Origin: Leifsonia sp. PS1209
GTDB taxonomy: Bacteria > Actinomycetota > Actinomycetes > Actinomycetales > Microbacteriaceae
NCBI RefSeq assembly: GCF_012317045.1
Contig: NZ_CP051154.1
Location: forward strand, 248,001-312,000
Direction of reading: 5' to 3'
Length of the DNA: 64,000 nt
Shown: piece by piece, positions 25,013 to 33,877 of the stretch
Layout: each line of letters starts with the position of its first letter
How positions within the stretch are numbered: position 1 is the stretch's first letter
Position numbers and translations under genes: made by a program
Notes under the pieces: model-generated
Seen by the model: the letters and a program-made list of their open reading frames with translations, nothing else
Database searches by the model: none
What the model was told of the DNA's origin: nothing

Positions 25013-26505
25013 ACGGAACGGGGGCCGTCGCGGCCGTCGACCTCGGCGCGACCAGCGGGCGGGTCATGATCGGGAGGGTCGGGCAGGACACGCTCGACCT
25101 GACCGAGGCCGCACGGTTCCCGAACACGCCCGTCAGCATCTGGGAGGGCGACAGGACGGCGCTGCACTGGAACATCCCCGAGCTGTACCGCAACGTGATC
25201 GGCGGGCTGCGGGCTGCGCTGCGCGCCGAGCCGGGAATCGTGAGTGTGGGGGTGGATGCGTGGGCCGTCGACTACGGACTGCTGCGCGGCGGAGTGCTGC
25301 AGGGCATCCCGTACCACTACCGCGACGAGCGGACGGCGGCGGGAGTGGCTGCGGTGCACGCGCGCGTGCCCTCCGACGAGCTGTACCGGCAGAACGGGCT
25401 GCAGTACCTGCCGTTCAACACGCTGTACCAGCTGGCGGTCGACCGCGCGGTCGGGCGGCTCGACGGGGTGGACGGGCGGCTCGACGGGGTCGACACGATG
25501 CTGCTCATCCCGGACCTGATCGCGTACTGGCTGAGCGGCGAACGCGTCGCCGAGCGCACGAATGCGTCGACGACCGGGTTGCTGGGGGTGGATGGCGCGT
25601 GGAACGCGGCGCTGATCGAGACGCTGGGGCTTCCGCGGGGAGTGTTCCGGCCGGTGGTGGATGCGGGGACCGTGCTCGGTCCGCTGCTGCCGAGTGTGCG
25701 GGGCGAGGTGCGCACCCCGGATGGTGCTGATGGCGGTGGTCGTGGCGGCCCGGTGGTGACCGCGGTCGGCTCGCACGACACGGCGTCTGCGGTGGTGGCG
25801 GTTCCGATGCGGAGCTCGAACGCGGCGTACATCTCCTGCGGGACGTGGGGGCTCGTGGGCGTGGAGCTGGAGCATCCGGTGCTGACTGCTGCTGCGCGCG
25901 ACGCCAACTTCACCAACGAGGGCGGGGTGGATGGGCGCGTCAGGTTCCTGCACAACGTGATGGGGCTGTGGTTGCTGAGCGAGAGCATCCGGAGCTGGCG
26001 CGACGCAGGGCTGGACGTGGACCTGGTGGAGCTGCTGGGGCGGGCGGAGGCGTTGGGTGCGGGGGTGCCGGTGCCGGTCTTCGACGCGAACGACCCGCGG
26101 TTCCTGGCACCGGGGGACCTGCCGGCGCGGATCGCGGAGTGGTGCGCCGAGCACGGTGTGGCCGCACCGGTCGGGCCGGTCGAATACGTGCGGAGCATCG
26201 TGGAGAGCCTGGCCGAGGCGTTCGCGGCGACGGTGCGGTCGGCTGCCGAACTGTCCGGTCGTCGGGTCGACGTGGTGCACATCGTGGGCGGTGGGGCGCG
26301 GAACCGGCTGCTCTGCCAGCTGGTCGCCGACCGCTGCGGCGTGCCGGTGCTCGCCGGGCCGGTCGAGGCGACCGCCATCGGCAACGTGCTGGTGCAGGCG
26401 CGGGCGCACGGCCTGGTCAGCGGCTCGCTGGAGGCGCTGCGCGCCCTCGTGCTGCGCACCCACGCCCCGGTCGAGTACGCGCCCGCCTTCGCGAAACACC
26501 ACTAG
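25009..26505 (+). CDS. rhaB: Rhamnulokinase
   Basis: This 498-residue FGGY-family kinase phosphorylates L-rhamnulose at O1. Visible signatures are the N-terminal AVDLGATSGRVMIGR, the RhaB-type HWNIPELYRNV and VDAWAVDYGLL, GSHDTASAVVAVP, SCGTWGLVGVEL, and the C-terminal adenine-binding HIVGGGARNRLLCQL with PVEATAIGNVLVQA. The ATG is embedded in the stop of the aldolase gene (ATGA), so it is coupled and last in the operon. A repeat-like GRLDGVDGRLDGVD stretch near residue 150 is a small tandem duplication. Confidence 0.94.
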   Translation: MNGTGAVAAVDLGATSGRVMIGRVGQDTLDLTEAARFPNTPVSIWEGDRTALHWNIPELYRNVIGGLRAALRAEPGIVSVGVDAWAVDYGLLRGGVLQGIPYHYRDERTAAGVAAVHARVPSDELYRQNGLQYLPFNTLYQLAVDRAVGRLDGVDGRLDGVDTMLLIPDLIAYWLSGERVAERTNASTTGLLGVDGAWNAALIETLGLPRGVFRPVVDAGTVLGPLLPSVRGEVRTPDGADGGGRGGPVVTAVGSHDTASAVVAVPMRSSNAAYISCGTWGLVGVELEHPVLTAAARDANFTNEGGVDGRVRFLHNVMGLWLLSESIRSWRDAGLDVDLVELLGRAEALGAGVPVPVFDANDPRFLAPGDLPARIAEWCAEHGVAAPVGPVEYVRSIVESLAEAFAATVRSAAELSGRRVDVVHIVGGGARNRLLCQLVADRCGVPVLAGPVEATAIGNVLVQARAHGLVSGSLEALRALVLRTHAPVEYAPAFAKHH

Positions 26506-26506
26506 C

Positions 26507-26534
26507 TGTCGCGAAACGCCCGGGATGCGCGACA
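26507..26534. terminator. Hairpin between convergent rhaB and MFS genes
   Basis: A perfect 7-bp stem TGTCGCG / CGCGACA with a 14-nt loop starts two bases after the rhaB stop and lies upstream of the MFS stop on the other strand, so it may serve both. Confidence 0.5.
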
Positions 26535-26565
26535 TTTGCTGGCATCTCGCGGCGGGCGCCGGGGG

Positions 26566-27873
26566 TCAGGAGGCGCGGGCGGCGGTGGCCTCGGTGTCGG
26601 CGAGGTCCTCGCGGGCGACCTCGCGCGGCGAGAGGGTGAAGCGCGGGCGCCAGGCCGCGAAGCGGGGGCGCAGGTGGCGGTACTTGACCAGGTAGAACAC
26701 GCCGACGATCGCCGCCGCGAAACCGGATGCTGCACCGACGCCCATCGCCCAGCGCGGGCCGAGCGTGTCGGCCACCCAGCCGACGATCGGGGCGCCGACC
26801 GGGGTGCCGCCCATGAAGATCGCCATGTAGATCGCCATCACGCGGCCGCGGAGTTTCGGGTCCGTGGTCATCTGCACCACGCCGTTGGCCGTGGTCATCA
26901 GGGTCTGCGAGGAGACGCCGATGACGATGAGCGCCACGGCGAACAGCCAGAAGTCGGGCATCACGGCGGCGAGGGCGCAGCCGAAGCCGAAGAACGCTGC
27001 CCCGGCGAAGAGCAGGGCGACGCGGGGACGCTCGCGGCGGGCGGAGAGCAGCGCACCCACCACGGAGCCGATCGCCATGATCGACGACAGCAGGCCGTAC
27101 TCGCCCGCCCCGGCGTGGAACACGGACACCGACATCGTCGAGATGAAGATCGGGAAGTTGAGGCCGAAGGTGCCGATCAGGAACACCATCACCAGGATCA
27201 CCATGATGTCCGGGCGGCGGCGCACGTACCGGAAGCCCTCGACCAGGCCGCCGCGCTGCTTCTTCGCGCGCTCGGACCGGTACAGCTTCTCCACCCGCAG
27301 GAACTTCAGCGACAGCAGCACGGCTCCGAATGTCGCCGCGTTGATGAGGAACACCCATCCAGCACCGACCACTGCCACCAGCAGGCCGGCGACAGCCGGA
27401 CCGAGCAGCCGCGCCATGTTGAACGACGCCGAGTTGAGGGCCACCGCGTTGGACAGGTTGGGCCCTGCCACCAGTTCGGACACGAACGTCTGCCTGGCCG
27501 GCGCATCGAAGGCGGCGACGCAGCCGAGCAGCAGCGCGAAGACGTAGACGTGCCACAGCTGCACCACGCCGGTCACGGTCAGGATGCCCAGCCCGAGGCC
27601 GAGCGTGCCCATCATCCCCTGGGTGGCCATGAGCAGCTTGCGGCGGTCGAGGTGGTCGGCCGCCCATCCCGTGACGGGCAGGAGCAGCAGCTGCGGCCCG
27701 AACTGCAGCGCCATGACGAAGCCGACGGCGGCCGCGTTGTTGTGGGTGAGCTGGGTGAGGACGATCCAGTCCTGGGCCGTGCGCTGCATCCAGGTGCCGA
27801 CGTTGGAGACGATCGCGCCGCCGGCCCAGATGCGATAGTTCACTCCGGAGAGCGAACGGAACATCGCACTCAC
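26566..27873 (-). CDS. MFS exporter (EntS/MFS_3-like)
   Basis: This 435-residue, roughly 12-TM transporter has the pattern of the MFS_3/EntS-like group: FRSLSGVNYRIWAGGAIVSNVGTWMQRTAQDW at the N-terminus (ends given), LPVTGWAADHLDRRKLL as loop 2-3 motif, and a second conserved loop DPKLRGRVMAIYM. These proteins export siderophores or drugs. It is coupled to the MarR regulator upstream (4-bp overlap), so a substrate-inducible efflux pump is likely; a siderophore role is only suggested by a DtxR-like core in the promoter region. Confidence 0.85.
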   Translation of the reverse strand: MSAMFRSLSGVNYRIWAGGAIVSNVGTWMQRTAQDWIVLTQLTHNNAAAVGFVMALQFGPQLLLLPVTGWAADHLDRRKLLMATQGMMGTLGLGLGILTVTGVVQLWHVYVFALLLGCVAAFDAPARQTFVSELVAGPNLSNAVALNSASFNMARLLGPAVAGLLVAVVGAGWVFLINAATFGAVLLSLKFLRVEKLYRSERAKKQRGGLVEGFRYVRRRPDIMVILVMVFLIGTFGLNFPIFISTMSVSVFHAGAGEYGLLSSIMAIGSVVGALLSARRERPRVALLFAGAAFFGFGCALAAVMPDFWLFAVALIVIGVSSQTLMTTANGVVQMTTDPKLRGRVMAIYMAIFMGGTPVGAPIVGWVADTLGPRWAMGVGAASGFAAAIVGVFYLVKYRHLRPRFAAWRPRFTLSPREVAREDLADTEATAARAS

Positions 27874-28301
27874 GAATCGGCCAGCTCACGCAGGATGGAT
27901 GCGGCGTCCGCCAGTGTCGCGCGCTGCTCCGGCGTGAGGGTGCGGAGTCGCTTGTGCAGCCACGCATCCCGTCGCCGCCTGGTCTCCGCCACGAGGGCGA
28001 GGCCCTGCTCCGTGGGCACGACGACCACCTTGCGGCCGTCGTCGGCATCCGGGGTGCGGCGCACGTAGCCCGCCTCTTCGAGGCAGTTGATGGTGCGGTT
28101 CATCGACGGCGGCTTGACCCGCTCGTGGTCGCTGAGCTGCCCGATCGTGCCCGAACCTTCGCGCACCAGGAACGCGAGCGCCGAGGTCTGCGTGTCGCTC
28201 AGCTCGTCGTCCGCCTTCTCCGCGCGCAGCCGACGGGACAGGCGCGCCACCGCGATGCGGACGGCGGTGCTGAGGTCGTGGGTGGAGAGTCGCTGAGCCA
28301 T
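27870..28301 (-). CDS. MarR-family transcriptional regulator
   Basis: This 143-residue regulator has a dimerisation helix at its start (STAVRIAVARLSRRLRAE), the winged helix (TIGQLSDHERVKPPSMNRTI) and the wing DADDGRKVVVVPTEQG, followed by C-terminal dimer helices. It is the first gene of a coupled pair with the MFS exporter and is expected to repress both, with release by the exported compound. It is divergent from the alpha/beta hydrolase gene. Confidence 0.9.
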   Translation of the reverse strand: MAQRLSTHDLSTAVRIAVARLSRRLRAEKADDELSDTQTSALAFLVREGSGTIGQLSDHERVKPPSMNRTINCLEEAGYVRRTPDADDGRKVVVVPTEQGLALVAETRRRRDAWLHKRLRTLTPEQRATLADAASILRELADS

Positions 28302-28306
28302 ACATC

Positions 28307-28333
28307 GTTAGCCTAACAAATTAGTCTCGCTAA
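28307..28333. promoter_or_regulatory. Palindromes in the MarR/hydrolase intergenic region
   Basis: GTTAG-C-CTAAC (28307-28317) is a perfect palindrome six bases from the MarR start; its reverse complement GTTAGGCTAAC equals the core of the DtxR/IdeR consensus. A second imperfect one, TTAG-N5-CTAA, lies at 28321-28333. Either could be a MarR operator or a weak iron box. Confidence 0.45.
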
Positions 28334-28373
28334 ATAAATCCCGTTCGCCTGCGGCGTGCGCCAGAATGGCGAC

Positions 28374-29219
28374 GTGCCCACCTACGACGACGCCGCCGGC
28401 ATCCCGATCACCTACGACGTGTATCCGGTCGACTCCCCACGGGCGGTGGTCCAGGTCGCCCACGGGGTCGGCGAGCACGCCGGTCGATACCGGGAGCTCG
28501 CCGCGCACCTCAACGCCAACGGGTACACCGTGTACGCCGACGACCATCGCGGCCACGGGCGCACCGGCATGGCCCAGTGGAACGACCCGGCGAAGCTCGG
28601 GCACCTGGGGGTCGGCGGTCTGCGGGCCGCCGTGGATGCGCTGCACGCCTTCTCCGGGATCATCCGCGACCAGAACCCGGACCTCCCACTCGTGTTCTTC
28701 GGCCACAGCTGGGGCTCGCTGATGGGCCAGATGATCCTCAACAAACACAGCAGCGACTACGACGCCGCCGTGCTCTCCGGCACCGCATACCGGGTGCTCG
28801 GCTCGATGAACAGCGGCGACCTGAACAAGCGGCACGCCCACCTCGGCACCACGGGCGTCGAGTGGCTGAGCCGTGACCCCGCGGTCGCCCAGGCCTTCGT
28901 CGACGACCCACTGACCACGTCCGTCCCGCTGGCCAAGCTGTTCGGCCTGCTCGACGCCTCCCGGCTGCTCGGCCGCCCGGCCCGCTCGTTCCCGCGCGAC
29001 CTGCCGCTGCTCATCCAGGTGGGTGGAGACGACCCGCTCGGCGGCGAGGCGAGCGCCCGCAGGCTCGAGCAGGCATACCGGAAGCGGTCGGGGCTCACCG
29101 ACGTGACCACCATCGTCTACCCGGGCGCCCGGCACGAGATCTACAACGAGACGAACAAGGCGGAGGTCATGGCCGACCTGACCGCCTGGCTGGATGCCCG
29201 CATCCCGTCCCGGGTGTAG
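28374..29219 (+). CDS. Alpha/beta hydrolase (monoacylglycerol-lipase-like)
   Basis: This 281-residue hydrolase resembles the lysophospholipase/monoglyceride lipase group. The nucleophile elbow is FFGHSWGSLMG, the oxyanion side is VAHGVGEHAGRY, the acid lies near QVGGDDPLGG, and the catalytic His is in GARHEIYNE; DDHRGHGRTG is also typical. No signal peptide. The GTG of VPTYDDAAG gives the best N-terminus. The substrate is probably a short-chain or lipid ester. Confidence 0.85.
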   Translation: MPTYDDAAGIPITYDVYPVDSPRAVVQVAHGVGEHAGRYRELAAHLNANGYTVYADDHRGHGRTGMAQWNDPAKLGHLGVGGLRAAVDALHAFSGIIRDQNPDLPLVFFGHSWGSLMGQMILNKHSSDYDAAVLSGTAYRVLGSMNSGDLNKRHAHLGTTGVEWLSRDPAVAQAFVDDPLTTSVPLAKLFGLLDASRLLGRPARSFPRDLPLLIQVGGDDPLGGEASARRLEQAYRKRSGLTDVTTIVYPGARHEIYNETNKAEVMADLTAWLDARIPSRV

Positions 29220-29256
29220 CCGCTCGATCGGCCCTGCGGCGATCTAGGCTGTAGTC

Positions 29257-30306
29257 ATGCACGGTGAATACAAGGTTCCTGGTGGCAAGCTCGTCGTCGT
29301 CGACCTGAATGTGATCGACGGCAGACTCGCGAACTTCCGCCTGGCCGGCGACTTCTTCCTCGAACCGGACACCGCGCTGGAGGCGATCGACAACGCGGTG
29401 AACGGCCTCCCCGCCGAGGCGGACGCCGCGACCATCGCCGCCGCCGTCCGCGGTGCGCTGCCCGAGGGCGCCACGCTGCTCGGGTTCTCGCCGGAGGGTG
29501 TCGCCGTCGCCGTGCGCCGTTCGCTCGCCCGCGCGACCAGCTGGCGCGACTACGACTGGCAGATCGTGCACTCCAAGGCCGTGCCTCCTGTGATGCAGAT
29601 GGCGCTCGACGAGGTGCTCGCCACCGAGGTGGGGGAGGGCCGTCGCGGTCCGACCCTCCGTATCTGGGAGTGGGACGAGCCCGCCGTGGTCATCGGCAGC
29701 TTCCAGTCGGTCAAGAACGAGGTGGATGCGGAGAACGCCGAGAAGTACGGCTTCGACGTGGTGCGCCGCATCTCCGGCGGGGGCGCGATGTTCATGGAGG
29801 CCGGCTCAGTGGTCACCTATTCGATCTACGCGCCCGCCGACCTGGTGCAGGGGATGAGCTTCGCCGACAGCTACGCGTTCCTCGACGAGTGGGCGATCGT
29901 CGCCCTCAAGTCGCTCGGCATCGACGCGTTCTACCAGCCGCTGAACGACATCACGAGCCCGAAGGGCAAGATCGGCGGGGCGGCGCAGAAGCGTCTCGGC
30001 TCCGGCGCCGTGCTGCACCACGTGACCATGAGCTACGACATGGACGGCCAGAAGATGACCGAGGTGCTGCGCATCGGCCGCGAGAAGATCAGCGACAAGG
30101 GCATCACCAGCGCCGCGAAGCGCGTCGACCCCCTGCGCAGCCAGACCGGCATGACCCGCGCCGAGATCATCGAGCGCATGAAGCAGACCTTCACGCAACT
30201 CTACGGCGCCACCCCCGGCGATATCACTCCGGAGGAGTACGCCGCCGCCGAGAAGCTGGTCGCCGAGAAGTTCGGCACCCCGGAGTGGCTGTACCGCGTG
30301 CCGTAG
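29257..30306 (+). CDS. Lipoate-protein ligase family protein with N-terminal accessory domain
   Basis: This 349-residue protein attaches or transfers lipoyl groups to E2/H-protein domains. The order is unusual compared with E. coli LplA: residues about 1-85 (MHGEYKVPGGKLVVVDL, FRLAGDFFLEPD) resemble the LplA accessory domain, and the catalytic BPL/LplA domain follows (RIWEWDEPAVVIGSFQ, VVRRISGGGAMFMEAG, the Lys in KIGGAAQKR, VLHHVTMSYD). A circularly permuted domain order of this kind is common in actinobacterial members. Monocistronic. Confidence 0.88.
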   Translation: MHGEYKVPGGKLVVVDLNVIDGRLANFRLAGDFFLEPDTALEAIDNAVNGLPAEADAATIAAAVRGALPEGATLLGFSPEGVAVAVRRSLARATSWRDYDWQIVHSKAVPPVMQMALDEVLATEVGEGRRGPTLRIWEWDEPAVVIGSFQSVKNEVDAENAEKYGFDVVRRISGGGAMFMEAGSVVTYSIYAPADLVQGMSFADSYAFLDEWAIVALKSLGIDAFYQPLNDITSPKGKIGGAAQKRLGSGAVLHHVTMSYDMDGQKMTEVLRIGREKISDKGITSAAKRVDPLRSQTGMTRAEIIERMKQTFTQLYGATPGDITPEEYAAAEKLVAEKFGTPEWLYRVP

Positions 30307-30332
30307 TCCTCTCGCGCCCCGCGCATCCATCG

Positions 30333-30378
30333 AGCCCAGGCTTTTTCGTCGTCGTCTTGCGAGGAAAAAGCCTGGGCT
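30333..30378. terminator. Long perfect inverted repeat after the lipoate ligase gene
   Basis: AGCCCAGGCTTTTT (30333-30346) pairs perfectly over 14 bp with AAAAAGCCTGGGCT (30365-30378) around an 18-nt loop, 26 bp after the ligase stop. Having the T/A run inside the stem would give U-tracts in either direction, so it may be bidirectional. Confidence 0.65.
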
Positions 30379-30404
30379 TGATTGCGTTCGGAGCGGCGAT
30401 CTTG

Positions 30405-30443
30405 TTAGGTTAGGCAAAGCTTAGTTAGCTAAGCCTTACCTAA
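30405..30443 (+). promoter_or_regulatory. Tandem DtxR/IdeR-type iron boxes
   Basis: Two 19-mers, TTAGGTTAGGCAAAGCTTA (30405-30423) and TTAGCTAAGCCTTACCTAA (30425-30443), resemble the DtxR/IdeR consensus TTAGGTTAGGCTAACCTAA at roughly three quarters of positions. They lie 57-96 bp upstream of the HtaA-like gene, so the haem operon should be repressed by iron-loaded DtxR/IdeR. Confidence 0.8.
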
Positions 30444-30500
30444 CCACACCATTCAGAGTCCAGCGGGTCGGCGGTGTGCCGACCCGCTCACAGGAGCGCC

Positions 30501-32723
30501 ATGAGATCGATGAGTTCCCCGCCCACAGCCGCCACGGCACCGGCCAGACCACGCGGCACGCGCCTGCTCGCCGCCCTGGTCGCGACCGCCCTGGCGACGC
30601 TCGGCGTCACCGCCGTCGCCACCCCGGCCCACGCCGCTGGGCCGGCGATCTCCGCCCAGCAGGTCCCGGCAGCGGGCGGCACGATCACGCTCAGCGGCAG
30701 CGGCTTCACCCCGAGCACGCAGGGCATCTACCTGGGCGTCGGCCCGGCCGGACTGCCCGGCTTCTACCTCGGAGCGAGCAGCCTGATCAGCAGTGAGACG
30801 GTCTGGATCGCGCCGGGCAACGTCGACGGCACCAGCCCGTCCGGCCGCACAGCGCCGATGAACGCGGACGGAACGTTCTCCGTCACGGTCACCGTCCCCG
30901 CCGCCAGCGCATCCATCCCGGCGTACGCGGTCTACACGTCCAAGGGCCACGGCCAGGGGATGAGCGACACCAGCCAGAACTCGACTACCCCGCTGGTCTA
31001 CGCTCCCGCCCCGCCCGCCTCCACCACGCTCGCGCTGGCATCGAGCGCCGCCAGCGTCACGGACGGCTCGCCCGTGACCGTCACGGCGACGGTCAGCCCG
31101 GCCGCCGCGGGCGTCGTCACCTTCACCGATGGTGCGACGACGCTGGGGACGGCGACCGTCTCCGGCGCCACCGCGGCTCTCACGACGAGCGGTCTCGCGG
31201 TCGGCTCGCACGCGATCGCCGCGTCGTTCGCCCCGTCCGACTCCACCGCCTTCGCCGTATCCACCGCCTCGGCCGTGAGCGTGACGGTCACCGCCGTCGG
31301 CGCGCCCGCTTCCGCCTCCGTCACCGTCGCCCCGGCCACCGGGCTCGACCCCGCCGGCGCATCCATCACTGTCACGGGCGCGGGCTTCGCCGCGACCGGC
31401 GGAGCCGTGCCGGGCGTCTACGTCGGCGTCGGACCCAAGTCGGCCGCGAACGAGCCGGCCTGGAACCTCACCGCCTCGCTCTTCCAGGGCGTCGCGTGGG
31501 TGCGCACGATCGGAGCGGACGGCGCGTTCACCACCACACTGAGCGGGATCGCGCAGGTCTTCACCTCGAATGGCCGCCAGGTCGATTGCTCCACCGAGGA
31601 GTGCGGCGTGTACACCTTCGCCGCGCACGGCTCGGCCGACCGCAGCCAGGACACGTACACGCCGATCGCGTTCGGCGTCCCCGCCGTGACGCCCGTCGCC
31701 ACCACCCTCAGCCTCACCACCTCGTCGGTCAGCTCGGCTGCGGGCGCCGGTGTGGATGTGACCGTCACCGTCTCGCCGAAGGCCGACGGCACCGTGAGCA
31801 TCCTCGACGGAGGCACCGTGGTCGCCCGCAACCTCGTGCTCCGCGACGGCCAGGCCACCACCCGCATCTCCACCCTTCCCCAGGGCGAGCGCACGCTGTC
31901 GGCCACGTTCACCCCGGCAGACCCCTCCGCGTTCGCCGGCTCGACGGCCGCTCCCGTCTCGCACACCGTCACGGCGCCGCCGGTGGTCAACCCGCCCGTC
32001 GACCCTGCCGTCCCCGCCGTCGTGACCGCACCCACCGCGGTCGCAGAGCCGGTCTGCGTCGCACGCTCGATCGACGACGCGACCATGAGCTGGGGCCTCA
32101 AGTCGAGCTTCCGCACCTACATCTCCGGCGGGATCGCGAACGGATCGTGGACCCTCTCCGGCGTGACGTACGCCGACGGCCGGTTCGGCTGGTCGAACGG
32201 CTCCGGCAGCTACAACACCGAGGGCGAGAAGGGCATCGCGCGCTTCCCCGGCAGCGTCTCGTTCTCCGGTCACGGCGGCGTCCTCAGCCTCGTGCTCTCC
32301 AACATCGCCCTCCGCGTGACGGGGCCGGACTCGGCCACCATCGTCGCCGACGTGCACTCGACCGACATGGGAGGCGCCGCCAGCGACCACTCCGGGATCG
32401 CGTTCGCCTCCGTCGCGCTGAACGGGGGAGCATCCGGCTCCCGGGTGACCGCGACGGACGCTCCCGTCACGCTCACCGCGGCAGGCGCATCCGCATTCGC
32501 CGGGTTCTACGAGGCGGGCACCGCCCTCGATCCCGTCTCGTTCAGCCTGCCGCTCGGCGCATCCGTCGCCTGCGACAGCGCGACAGCGTCCAGCCTCGCC
32601 ACCACCGGCGGAGGAGACGCCGGCGGTTGGCCGCTGCTCGGCGGCCTGATGGTCCTGGTCGGGGTCGCGGCGGTCGTCGCCGTGCGGCGCCGCGCGTCCA
32701 CCCAGGCGGTGGCGCAGGCGTGA
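30501..32723 (+). CDS. HtaA-domain haem-binding surface protein with LAXTG-type anchor
   Basis: This 740-residue secreted protein is the first gene of the haem operon. It has a signal peptide ending near ATPAHA, then an A-type module (SAQQVPAAGGTITLSGSGF... VYVGVGP pattern), an Ig-like domain, a second copy of both, and an HtaA domain from about residue 528 (MSWGLKSSFRTYI). The C-terminus has LATTG at 699-703, a hydrophobic helix and RRRAST, fitting a class-E sortase (LAXTG) signal. It should bind haem at the surface and hand it to HmuT. The ATG follows CAGGAG (30491-30496). Confidence 0.88.
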   Translation: MRSMSSPPTAATAPARPRGTRLLAALVATALATLGVTAVATPAHAAGPAISAQQVPAAGGTITLSGSGFTPSTQGIYLGVGPAGLPGFYLGASSLISSETVWIAPGNVDGTSPSGRTAPMNADGTFSVTVTVPAASASIPAYAVYTSKGHGQGMSDTSQNSTTPLVYAPAPPASTTLALASSAASVTDGSPVTVTATVSPAAAGVVTFTDGATTLGTATVSGATAALTTSGLAVGSHAIAASFAPSDSTAFAVSTASAVSVTVTAVGAPASASVTVAPATGLDPAGASITVTGAGFAATGGAVPGVYVGVGPKSAANEPAWNLTASLFQGVAWVRTIGADGAFTTTLSGIAQVFTSNGRQVDCSTEECGVYTFAAHGSADRSQDTYTPIAFGVPAVTPVATTLSLTTSSVSSAAGAGVDVTVTVSPKADGTVSILDGGTVVARNLVLRDGQATTRISTLPQGERTLSATFTPADPSAFAGSTAAPVSHTVTAPPVVNPPVDPAVPAVVTAPTAVAEPVCVARSIDDATMSWGLKSSFRTYISGGIANGSWTLSGVTYADGRFGWSNGSGSYNTEGEKGIARFPGSVSFSGHGGVLSLVLSNIALRVTGPDSATIVADVHSTDMGGAASDHSGIAFASVALNGGASGSRVTATDAPVTLTAAGASAFAGFYEAGTALDPVSFSLPLGASVACDSATASSLATTGGGDAGGWPLLGGLMVLVGVAAVVAVRRRASTQAVAQA

Positions 32724-33877
32724 CCTCCAGCACCGAAGCAGCCGTGGGCGGGGCCGTCGGCTCCGCCCACGGGCGTCGGCGGCCGTCGCGGTCCGCCCGA
32801 CTCCTGCGGCTGGCCGCCGTCGTCTCCGTGGTCGCGACGCTCTCGGGATGCGGCGCGACGGCGGCGACGTCGGCCGCATCACCAGCGCCGAGCAGCACGG
32901 CCACGGCACCGGATGCGCTGAGCGGCCTCGCCGACCCGCGCACCATCACCGGTCCGTCGACCGCCGCGCCCGTCGCCGACGTCGTGCCGATCACCACCGC
33001 GCCGAAGCCGAAGCTGCCTGTGACGGTCGACGACGCCTCCGGCACCAGGGTCACGGTCACAGACACCAGCCGCATCCTGGCGCTGGACGTCTACGGCACC
33101 CTCGCAGAGACGGTCGTGGGCCTGGGGCTCGGCGATGCGCTCGTCGGCCGGGGAGCATCGAACACGCTCGGGGTGATGTCGAAACTGCCGCTGGTGACCC
33201 AGAACGGGCACGAGCTCAACGGCGAGGCGATCCTCGCGCTGCACCCGACGCTGGTGCTCACGGACACGACGCTCGGGCCGCGCGACGTGCAGGACCAGCT
33301 CCGCGCATCCGGGGTCACCGTCGTGTTCTTCGACGCGGAACGCAGCATCGGCGCCATCGGCTCGCAGATCGAGACGGTCGCGCACGCGGTCGGACTCGAC
33401 GCGGACGGCAAGCGGCTCGCCGCTCGCGTCGCGGGCACCCTCGCGGCGGCCAAGAAGACCATCGCGGAGATGGCCCCGACCGGCGACGACCGGCTGCGTG
33501 CGGCCATGCTCTACGTGCGCGGCCGCGCTGGAGTGTTCTTCCTGTTCGGGAAGGGGATGGGCGCTGACGACCTGATCGGAGCGCTGGGCGCCGTCGACGT
33601 GGCGACCGAGGCGGGCATCACGGGGGCGAAGCCCGCCAACAGCGAGGCGCTGCTGGCGACGAACCCGGACGTGTTCCTCATGATGACGGACGGCCTCGCC
33701 TCCACGGGCGGCGTCGACGGTCTGCTGCAACGGCCGGGCGTCGCGGACACGGCGGCCGGACAGCACCGCAGGATCGTGGACATGAACGACGGCCAGCTGC
33801 TGTCGTTCGGCCCGACGACGCCCGCCGTGCTGCTGTCGCTCGCCGACGCGCTGTACCGGCCGGGGGCCGGTAGGTGA
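32720..33877 (+). CDS. hmuT: Haem ABC transporter substrate-binding lipoprotein HmuT
   Basis: This 385-residue haem-binding lipoprotein has a signal peptide with lipobox LSGC (Cys44) and a long Ala/Pro/Thr linker, then a TroA-like fold: ILALDVYGTLAETVVGLGL, GHELNGEAILALHPTLVL, GVTVVFFDAERSIGAI, LLATNPDVFLMMTDG. This order is typical of HmuT/BtuF-type proteins. Its GTG start overlaps the HtaA-like stop (GTGA). It receives haem from the surface protein and delivers it to HmuUV. Confidence 0.92.
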   Translation: MTSSTEAAVGGAVGSAHGRRRPSRSARLLRLAAVVSVVATLSGCGATAATSAASPAPSSTATAPDALSGLADPRTITGPSTAAPVADVVPITTAPKPKLPVTVDDASGTRVTVTDTSRILALDVYGTLAETVVGLGLGDALVGRGASNTLGVMSKLPLVTQNGHELNGEAILALHPTLVLTDTTLGPRDVQDQLRASGVTVVFFDAERSIGAIGSQIETVAHAVGLDADGKRLAARVAGTLAAAKKTIAEMAPTGDDRLRAAMLYVRGRAGVFFLFGKGMGADDLIGALGAVDVATEAGITGAKPANSEALLATNPDVFLMMTDGLASTGGVDGLLQRPGVADTAAGQHRRIVDMNDGQLLSFGPTTPAVLLSLADALYRPGAGR

